Below are positions 57,573 to 64,000 of a DNA stretch of 64,000 bases, in pieces (within the stretch, counting starts at the first letter, position 1; each line of letters starts with the position of its first letter). Where the stretch lies: positions 353,897-417,896 of the forward strand of contig CANRNN010000001.1 in NCBI GenBank assembly GCA_947632025.1. The letters are read 5' to 3'. The notes below the pieces were generated by a model. The model did no database searches, was not told the origin of the DNA, and saw nothing but the letters and a program-made list of their open reading frames with translations. The stretch comes from an uncultured Clostridia bacterium. Its GTDB lineage: Bacteria > Bacillota > Clostridia > Oscillospirales > Ruminococcaceae. Made by a program: the position numbers and the translations under genes.

Positions 57573-59867
57573 TTGAGCATTGAAAATAAAGAGGATCTGG
57601 CGGCGTGGTTCTCGCCGAAGCGCATAATGAAGCTCTATAACGGCAAGAAGGCGGATTTTGGCAGCCGTCGCGTTTTTGTTATAGGAATAGGCGAAAACGG
57701 CGTCGACTGTGTTGTAAGGTGCAAGGATATTGCCGAAAACCGTTATACGGACGACCCCGCAAGAGTGCGCTTCCTCGGAATAGGACTTCGGGAAACGCTT
57801 GACAGCGCCGAATACGAGGGCTCTGTTCTGAACGAAAAAGAACGCTTCGTCATAGACCCCGACGAGGCAATATACCCGTACCTCAACGACCCCGAAAAGC
57901 TCCCCGCACACGCAAAGGAATGGTTTGACAGCGGACTGCGCAACTACACCCCGAATAAACCCGCATACGGTCTTACAAAGCGGCAGTGCGCAAGAGCAGC
58001 ACTGTTTCACTATTTCGAGGACATTATGAAGCTCTTCGGGGGCGCTATAAATGATTTTTCGGGAGGACGGCTGCCGCTGGAGATAATTTTTACGGGAAAC
58101 CTCGGCGACGCGTTTTTCGGCGGAATGTTTATCGACCTTGCTAATATTGCAAGAGCAATGTTCACGGCGGTGAATTACAGCGTCACGGTAAACGCATATC
58201 TATTCGCGGCGGATACGGCGCTTTTACAGGGACTTGACGGACGCGACCTTGCGCTGTTCTACGCGAATACCGCCGTCACAAAGTCGGAGCTTGACAAATT
58301 TATGTGCAAGGGACGGGAGTATGTACAGACATTCTCGGATTCGTACACATTCAGAAACGACAAGCCGCCGTTCTCTTCCTGTACGATAAACGCTGCGGAG
58401 GACACCTACGAGCATACGATAGAAAACATCGCGCTGAAAATTATGACATCTTGCTCTATGCTGTTCAAGCAGAGCGACGACGCGGAAAGGCTGCTGTCGT
58501 ACAATATGCTCGGCGACAAGAACGAAAAGCATAGCTTCAGGTACATCGCGTGCGGCGTCTTTGTGGACGAAGTGCCGCTCGGAAAAATAACGTCCTACCT
58601 CACGCTGAAACTTATTGCAAAGCTGAATCAGACACTTATGGGAAATTCGGTGGGAATGATGGAGCTGGGTATGATAGCAAGCCGCGTCACACCCGACGAT
58701 ATGTTTTTGGCGTCAAAGGCGGGAGATATCCCGAAGGCGGAATTTGACGAGTCGCTGAATCCCCTGTTCTCCGTAAAATCACTGAAAAACGGTATGGAGG
58801 CTTCAAAAAAATACGTCCTCGAACGTGTGGAGCAGACGGCGCAACTCTGCGAAAAAGGCGCCGAAATTTATATGGACGAGATATACAGCTCCGTCCGCGA
58901 ACGCTGCGAGCAAGCCCGCACCGATAACGAAAAAGGTCCGTACTACGCCGCCGAGATCATCAGAAAGTGCGTGTCCGAGCTTAAAAACGCCATCAAGAAA
59001 ACCAAAGAGTCAGCGGACAATATCGAGGACGAAGCAGCAAGAGAAGAAAAACTGCTTCAGGGCGAATACCGCTCCCTTAAAGGGGCGTTCGGCTTGTTCG
59101 GGAAAAAATCCGCCGCCGATTATATCGCGAGGATAAAACAGTACGCCGACGCAGAGCGCAAAAAACTTACGGGAAAAACTATGCTCGGCTTCTACGAAAA
59201 GTTGTGCGATAAATTCACGGAATACGGCAAGGAGCTTAGTCTTACGACGGGCGTTCTCAGCAAAGCCGTGGATTTTCTGAACCATATAACGGATTCCTTT
59301 AAGGCAGAACAGGACGGGTATACACAGGACGCGTTCGATATAAGCGCACCGGAATCCGTCGAGGTGCTGAACAAGATGGCGCAAGCCGTTCCGGAAACGA
59401 CGCTGGCGACGGCGTTCAAGCGCTCGAAGCTTCTTAAAACGGACGGAAGTCCGAAGAACATCGCACGCGAAGCTGTCGAGCTGACAAAAATATGCTTTGA
59501 CGCGCTGCTTGCGGGCGGATACGACGATTTTTGCAGGCTGTTCGGAATTGAAAAGAACGTCACGAAAGCCATCGAGGGCTGCCTTGACAGCGTTTGCACG
59601 AACACTCCTACCGAAGAGGGCGCACCGCTGCTTAGGGCTATCTGTCCGAGAGGAGTGTCGCAGGGAGAGATCGCGGGGCTGAAAGCCGCGCACAACTCAC
59701 TGAGCTTTATCTGGAACGATTCGGCTATGCTGCATACCGTGGTGGTACAGCAGGTGTGCGGCGGCGTAAAGCTGGACGGCTTCAAAGAATACGAAAAATG
59801 GGAAAATATGCGGTACGCCTACGTCAACGATTCTCTGAAAAAACACGGCATACGCATTTTCAACTGA
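57573..59867 (+). CDS. Tubulin-like protein with degenerate GTP-binding signature
   Basis: A 764-residue cytoplasmic protein. Residues 30-250 follow the Tubulin_2 (tubulin-like) family in order: the nucleotide-binding start VFVIGIGENGVDCV (38-43), RFLGIGL, the Arg-rich RQCARAALF, and ANTAVTKSELDKF (231-243) in place of NAYAALKELD. The signature loop, normally GGTGSG, reads TGNLGDAFFGGMF (174-186), so GTP hydrolysis or polymer formation may be lost. The second half is helical with long Lys/Glu coiled-coil stretches (about 400-520). The TTG at 57573 has AAGGAG 8 nt upstream. It is followed 37 nt later by a membrane transglutaminase. Confidence 0.72.
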   Translation: MSIENKEDLAAWFSPKRIMKLYNGKKADFGSRRVFVIGIGENGVDCVVRCKDIAENRYTDDPARVRFLGIGLRETLDSAEYEGSVLNEKERFVIDPDEAIYPYLNDPEKLPAHAKEWFDSGLRNYTPNKPAYGLTKRQCARAALFHYFEDIMKLFGGAINDFSGGRLPLEIIFTGNLGDAFFGGMFIDLANIARAMFTAVNYSVTVNAYLFAADTALLQGLDGRDLALFYANTAVTKSELDKFMCKGREYVQTFSDSYTFRNDKPPFSSCTINAAEDTYEHTIENIALKIMTSCSMLFKQSDDAERLLSYNMLGDKNEKHSFRYIACGVFVDEVPLGKITSYLTLKLIAKLNQTLMGNSVGMMELGMIASRVTPDDMFLASKAGDIPKAEFDESLNPLFSVKSLKNGMEASKKYVLERVEQTAQLCEKGAEIYMDEIYSSVRERCEQARTDNEKGPYYAAEIIRKCVSELKNAIKKTKESADNIEDEAAREEKLLQGEYRSLKGAFGLFGKKSAADYIARIKQYADAERKKLTGKTMLGFYEKLCDKFTEYGKELSLTTGVLSKAVDFLNHITDSFKAEQDGYTQDAFDISAPESVEVLNKMAQAVPETTLATAFKRSKLLKTDGSPKNIAREAVELTKICFDALLAGGYDDFCRLFGIEKNVTKAIEGCLDSVCTNTPTEEGAPLLRAICPRGVSQGEIAGLKAAHNSLSFIWNDSAMLHTVVVQQVCGGVKLDGFKEYEKWENMRYAYVNDSLKKHGIRIFN

Positions 59868-59904
59868 CAAGAACTTAAAGGATCATTACAAGTACAAAAA
59901 CATA

Positions 59905-62523
59905 ATGAGAAATAATAACAACTCGGATTCGATCTTAATTTACGACAGATATTTTTCCAAAAAGCCGAAAGCGTGGCTGCTCGCGCTGAAACGTATCATA
60001 CTGTGTGTGGGGATAGTAGTATGCGGCGTTATGACGCTGCTGTCCGAATACCGCCTGCCGATAGAGAGCGGGAAGGTCATTTCGCAGGCGATAATATTTT
60101 CGGCGGGTTTTTCGCTTGTCTTTCTTTTCACGAAAAAGCGTGTGTCGATACCGGTGATAATCACGGCTGCGGCTGCGGTCATCTATCTTCAGAGGGAAAC
60201 TGTCGCAGAAAGGTTGAGCTATTTTGCGGACGCTCTGTGGCTGCTGGCGGACGGAAGATTCATAAGCGGAGTGTCGCTTATTTCAAACCACATATGGGAC
60301 CTTACGGGGACAAATCCCGAATACCTGATGGGAGTGGAGCTTGGATTTTCGCTTCTTATCGCGGTGTTTTCACTGGTCACGGCGGCTTGCTGCTTTAAGA
60401 AAACGTTCATACTGCCGTCGCTGCTGCTGTGGGTATTGCTGTGGACGCCGGCGCTCGTGTCGGAAAAATTTATGTTCAACGCGTTTCTTATCCCGACGGC
60501 GGCGCTGTATGCGGCGGCGTTCGCGATAAACATCACGCACGCTCAGGGGCTTATACTTACAAAAGACCGCGGAACGGGCAAAAACCGCGAGCGGGACTAT
60601 CTGCGGATAGCAAACGGCGCGCCGTTCCTTAAGAGAACGGGAATGGTGTCGGTATACTATTCAAAATATTTTGCCTCGGCTGTGTGGGTCGGGGCGGTTT
60701 TCGCGTGTCTGGGGATAATTTCGAGCAACATTTTAGAGGGCTCGAAGGGCGTGGATTATACTCAGGTCTACAACTTTTTCAAGAATCTCGGAAGCACGGG
60801 GATAAAAACACCGTTCGACAAAAGCCCCGTTGCGGAATATTTTTCGGGAACGGACAGGTCGAATAAGTCGGATACGCTTTCGGTCATCTCCCCCGGAAAC
60901 GGCGAGGAGGAAATGCTGCGCGTCATAAACACGGGAATGTATCCCGTCTACCTGAGGGGCGATATAGGGATAGATTTTCTCGGAACGAACTGGAGTACGC
61001 CGATATATTCCGAGCCGAAACTGTGGACGGATTCGGCGCTTAAGAAATATTTCCGTCCCGTAGAAATGCAGATAAATCGGGAGCTTAAAATGCCGATGGA
61101 TCCTGAGTTTATCGCCTGGACAGACGTGACAGTGGATTATCTGGCGGATTCAAATGTGGTGTTTTTGCCTGCGTACACGGTGGATTTCGGGTACTATGAG
61201 AACGATATGTTCGACGTTTACGGCGACTTCGTGGTCAGAGTGGACGACTCCTACGACAAGATGAATACCGTCCACTGTACGGCGCTTGTTCCGGCATTCA
61301 ACTTTACATTAACAAATACATATATGACCGGTCATGAAGACGACGTTGCCCGCGACGTGTGCAAAACAATAGAATATCACGATCTTTCGGCAATAGCGGA
61401 CAATTATTTTAACGGAACACTCTCTTACGACGATTACATAAATTACGTCTATGAAACATATCTGAGCGTTCCCGATAATATGAAGAGTATGCTGGACGAG
61501 TTTCTGGAAACGAGCGGACTGAGCAACAGCGCCGCCCACCTCAAAATCGAGGATTATGACGGCGGACGCCCGTATGGGCAATATCTCGTGGCAAAAGATA
61601 TCGCGGAATACCTGAACAGCAACTATACATACTCATTAAGCGACGAAAACGACAAAAGAAAACCCGTGGAGGATTTTCTGAATCATACGAAAAAAGGTCA
61701 CTGCGCACTGTACGCAAGCGCAATGACGCTGCTGATGCGGGAAATGGGAATACCCGCGAGATACTGCACGGGCTTTGTGGCACAGCCGAACGACGGGCTT
61801 CCCGTCGTGCTGAAAGCGAAAAATCTTCACGCATGGTGCGAGGTCTACCTTGACGAGATAGGGTGGGTGACGTTCGACCCGACAAGCTCCGCGACAAACT
61901 TACAGGATATGTTTGAAAGCAACTCGAAGGCGGATTCGGACAGCAGCTCGGATATGAACAGCTCCGACAGAAGCGAAAGCTCGGACGACAGCTCTGAAAG
62001 CTCGGCGTCGTCAGACGAAAGCGACGACGATTCCGATGACCGGGACAACACGCACGACGGAAACGATTCGTCGCTTACGCCCTCGGACAAAGAAAAAATA
62101 AACATTCTTCCTTATCTCATCACGGGTATCTCGGTATTGGCTGTCGCGGCACTGATAATTTTTGTCGTTCGGCGGGTGATGAGATTCAACGAAAACGCCG
62201 ACAGGCAGGCGCGAAGATATGCAAAATCGGGAAATGCTTCCGAAATTCTCGAAAAAATGGTAGCCGTGCTGAAAACAGCGGGATTCTCCCCCGCAAACGG
62301 CGAACTTCCGCCGAAATTCTACGAAAGAGTAGACGAGGCGCTGGGGTCTGACCTCGGAAAATACACGAGCGAACTGGAAGCGGCAGCATTCGGGGATTCG
62401 GCGCTCTCGCCGGATGATTGCAGGAAAATAGGAGCGCTGTTCGGTCGGGTGTACGAGCTTTGTCTGAAATATGTGAAATTCCCGAAAACTCTCGTTCTGA
62501 AATTTACCGTGCTGAAAAAATGA
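59905..62523 (+). CDS. Membrane transglutaminase-like protein
   Basis: An 872-residue membrane protein. About six or seven N-terminal helices (residues 25-270) are followed by an extracytoplasmic part with a transglutaminase core: Cys600 in KKGHCALYASAM, His642 in KNLHAWCEVYL and Asp658 in VTFDPTSS. After it come a Ser/Asp-rich linker (about 675-725), another helix (about 735-755) and a cytoplasmic DUF4129-like tail. Relatives usually sit beside MoxR ATPase and DUF58 genes; here the partner is the tubulin-like protein. The triad is complete, so it may cross-link or cleave surface proteins or peptides. Confidence 0.88.
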   Translation: MRNNNNSDSILIYDRYFSKKPKAWLLALKRIILCVGIVVCGVMTLLSEYRLPIESGKVISQAIIFSAGFSLVFLFTKKRVSIPVIITAAAAVIYLQRETVAERLSYFADALWLLADGRFISGVSLISNHIWDLTGTNPEYLMGVELGFSLLIAVFSLVTAACCFKKTFILPSLLLWVLLWTPALVSEKFMFNAFLIPTAALYAAAFAINITHAQGLILTKDRGTGKNRERDYLRIANGAPFLKRTGMVSVYYSKYFASAVWVGAVFACLGIISSNILEGSKGVDYTQVYNFFKNLGSTGIKTPFDKSPVAEYFSGTDRSNKSDTLSVISPGNGEEEMLRVINTGMYPVYLRGDIGIDFLGTNWSTPIYSEPKLWTDSALKKYFRPVEMQINRELKMPMDPEFIAWTDVTVDYLADSNVVFLPAYTVDFGYYENDMFDVYGDFVVRVDDSYDKMNTVHCTALVPAFNFTLTNTYMTGHEDDVARDVCKTIEYHDLSAIADNYFNGTLSYDDYINYVYETYLSVPDNMKSMLDEFLETSGLSNSAAHLKIEDYDGGRPYGQYLVAKDIAEYLNSNYTYSLSDENDKRKPVEDFLNHTKKGHCALYASAMTLLMREMGIPARYCTGFVAQPNDGLPVVLKAKNLHAWCEVYLDEIGWVTFDPTSSATNLQDMFESNSKADSDSSSDMNSSDRSESSDDSSESSASSDESDDDSDDRDNTHDGNDSSLTPSDKEKINILPYLITGISVLAVAALIIFVVRRVMRFNENADRQARRYAKSGNASEILEKMVAVLKTAGFSPANGELPPKFYERVDEALGSDLGKYTSELEAAAFGDSALSPDDCRKIGALFGRVYELCLKYVKFPKTLVLKFTVLKK

Positions 62524-62585
62524 CCGAAACATTTCCGATAACTCAGCCAAATTTCATAAAACTGTGAAAAAATCAAAATAAGGTG

Positions 62586-62614
62586 TTGATTTTTTTCGAG
62601 AAATATGTTATAAT
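62586..62614 (+). promoter_or_regulatory. Promoter of the DHH phosphoesterase gene
   Basis: TTGATT (62586-62591), 17-bp spacer, TATAAT (62609-62614), about 45 nt before the ATG. No terminator hairpin is visible after the transglutaminase gene. Confidence 0.8.
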
Positions 62615-62664
62615 TATATTAGTGTAGTTATATTCTAAATCTATAGAATGACGAGGTACTTATA

Positions 62665-63606
62665 ATGGCAATGAGATTGATTACGCGTTCGGATTTTGAC
62701 GGACTGGCGTGCGGAGCGCTGCTGCTTTCGGCAGGAGTTGTGGACAGATGGACATTCGCGCACCCGAAAGACCTTCAGGACGGGCTTGTTCCCGTGGACG
62801 AAAATGATTGCTTGGCGAACGTTCCGTTTGTGGAAGGGTGCGGACTGTGGTTCGACCATCACTCCAGTGAAGAGGAGCGCAACCGCTACAAAGGAAAATA
62901 TAAGGGCGAGAGCCGCATCACTCCGTCGTGCGCGAGAATAATCTATGAATATTACGGCGGGAAAGAGCGTTTTCCGAACTTTGACGACTTGATGGAAGCG
63001 GTGGACAAGGTCGACAGCGGAAATCTGACGCGGGAAGAGATATTGAATCCGAAAGGGTGGATACTTGTCGGATTTCTGATGGATCCGAGAACGGGACTGG
63101 GTAGATTCAGGAATTTCACCATTTCCAATTATCAGCTTATGGAGAAGCTGCTGCGGTGCTGTTCGTATATGAGTACGGAAGAGATTCTTGCTATGCCCGA
63201 CATACAGGAGCGCATCGCGCTGTACAACGAGCAGACGGAACACTTTAAGGAAATGATACACAAGTACACGCGTGTTGAGAAAGACGTTATTATTACGGAT
63301 CTTAGAGGGGTTACGCCGATATACACGGGCAACAGGTTTTTGATATATTCGCTGTATCCGGAGCAGAACATTTCGTGCTGGATAGTTGACGGCAAGGGTG
63401 GAAAAGGATGTTCGTGTGCGGTAGGGTATTCGATATTGAATCGTACATCACATGTAAATGTTGGTTCGACGATGTTGAGGTATGGCGGCGGCGGGCACAT
63501 GGCGGTTGGGACGTGTCAGTTTACGGACGAGGACGCGCCGACGAAGGTGCCGGAGTTGTTGAATGAGCTTGTGAATTATGATGAGATACACGCGGACGAG
63601 AAGTAA
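62665..63606 (+). CDS. DHH family phosphoesterase
   Basis: A 313-residue soluble phosphoesterase. DHH domain: SDFDGLACGALLLS (first metal Asp pair), and the name motif in LWFDHHSSEEE; the DHHA1 end has the substrate glycines in RYGGGGHMAVGTCQF. The family includes oligoribonucleases (NrnA), cyclic dinucleotide phosphodiesterases and exopolyphosphatase-like enzymes; there is no GAF or membrane domain, so a c-di-AMP GdpP role is excluded. The middle is longer than in NrnA proteins. Substrate is uncertain. Repeat A6 begins 45 nt after the stop. Confidence 0.85.
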   Translation: MAMRLITRSDFDGLACGALLLSAGVVDRWTFAHPKDLQDGLVPVDENDCLANVPFVEGCGLWFDHHSSEEERNRYKGKYKGESRITPSCARIIYEYYGGKERFPNFDDLMEAVDKVDSGNLTREEILNPKGWILVGFLMDPRTGLGRFRNFTISNYQLMEKLLRCCSYMSTEEILAMPDIQERIALYNEQTEHFKEMIHKYTRVEKDVIITDLRGVTPIYTGNRFLIYSLYPEQNISCWIVDGKGGKGCSCAVGYSILNRTSHVNVGSTMLRYGGGGHMAVGTCQFTDEDAPTKVPELLNELVNYDEIHADEK

Positions 63607-63651
63607 AGAATAAAGAAAAGAAAAAGAAAAAAATAAAAAAAGAAAAAAAAA

Positions 63652-64000
63652 TCTGCGAGCGAAGCTCGCGAATTGGGATTCCAAAGGGGCGCGCCCCTTT
63701 GGCGAGGAGTCCGAGGGGCAGCGCCCCTCGTAACACAGTGTTCTGCAATATATTTTAGGAGCATATAAAAAGGAGAGCTACAGCATAGCTCTCCTTAATA
63801 TTTATGGAGCATAAAAAAAGGATAGCTACAATGTAGTTTCTCCTTATTTTTTCTGCTTGTGAGTGAAAGGCACCTGTCCGGAGAGGAGATTGCTTACCTT
63901 TTTTTCTTTATTTCACGTTATAGGTCGTCACGTCACGGGGGCTCCGCCCCCCATTCCCCCGCCAAAGGGACCAGTCCCTTTGGAATCCCGATTCGCGAGC
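63652..64000. repeat. Family A repeat element, copy A6 (runs off window)
   Basis: Same order as A2 and A5 but longer: the central hairpin block is present twice (AGGAGAGCTACAGCATAGC near 63769, and a degraded AGGATAGCTACAATG near 63818). The right arm reaches the window end inside GATTCGCGAGC, so the final arm is cut by the window boundary. Confidence 0.9.

Overview
The window looks like chromosome of a sporulating, anaerobic, gut-type Firmicute in the class Clostridia (Ruminococcus/Oscillospiraceae-like). The reasons are an uninterrupted sporulation sigma-K gene, the AddAB recombination nuclease, canonical TTGACA/TATAAT promoters with a 17-bp spacer, AGGAGG-type ribosome binding sites with frequent GTG/TTG starts, a FeoAB iron system, an ECF vitamin transporter subunit and a PC4-like YdbC protein. 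The genus is inferred from gene content. I saw no rRNA, tRNA, transposase or CRISPR array.

Layout. 1-2.9 kb: minus-strand end of a contractile phage-tail-like (injection system or tailocin) locus with sheath, tube and tail assembly chaperone-like genes. 3.1-3.8 kb: sigK. 4.0-16.5 kb: plus-strand group hisS, HAD phosphatase, PD-(D/E)XK-like protein, addB, addA, membrane propeller protein, aldose epimerase. 16.8-19.3 kb: corA and cca (minus). 19.5-23.8 kb: LacI regulator, convergent rlmH and D-Ala-D-Ala carboxypeptidase, then a metallophosphoesterase with ydbC. 24.2-27.8 kb: a minus-strand Feo ferrous iron operon (feoA-feoA-feoB and a tiny Cys-rich protein) behind a promoter with two DtxR/IdeR-like operators. 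28.4-31.9 kb: MATE exporter, then a MocR-type regulator with an ECF S-component. 32.3-36.4 kb: mfd and pth. 36.6-39 kb: an SPFH/zinc-ribbon protein with a partner and a YafQ-type toxin-antitoxin pair. 39-46 kb: ABC-F protein, SurA-like lipoprotein, proA and proB. 46-49.7 kb: a membrane protein, a degenerate AcpS, and a TetM/EF-G-like GTPase fused to a Rae1/YacP nuclease domain. 50.1-51.3 kb: an ECF-type sigma factor with a probable anti-sigma protein. 51.7-55.8 kb: glmS and asnB. 56.1-62.5 kb: a solute-binding-like lipoprotein diverging from a tubulin-like protein plus a membrane transglutaminase. 62.7-63.6 kb: a DHH phosphoesterase.

Two families of palindromic intergenic repeats dominate the non-coding DNA. 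Family A is about 313 bp, built of consecutive hairpins with inverted ends, and lies just behind stop codons (six copies, one rearranged, one cut by the window end). Family B has roughly 100-bp arms in direct or inverted arrangement, sometimes around a terminator-like hairpin. It carries DnaA-box-like 9-mers and supplies the last codons of several neighbouring genes. A third, purine-rich family C occurs as inverted pairs.

The most interesting items are the GTPase-Rae1 fusion with three palindromic operator-like sites, the tubulin-like protein lacking the GGTGSG signature and coupled to a transglutaminase, the AcpS homologue lacking both metal-binding acids, the MocR regulator whose PLP lysine is glutamine, and repeat families A and B.
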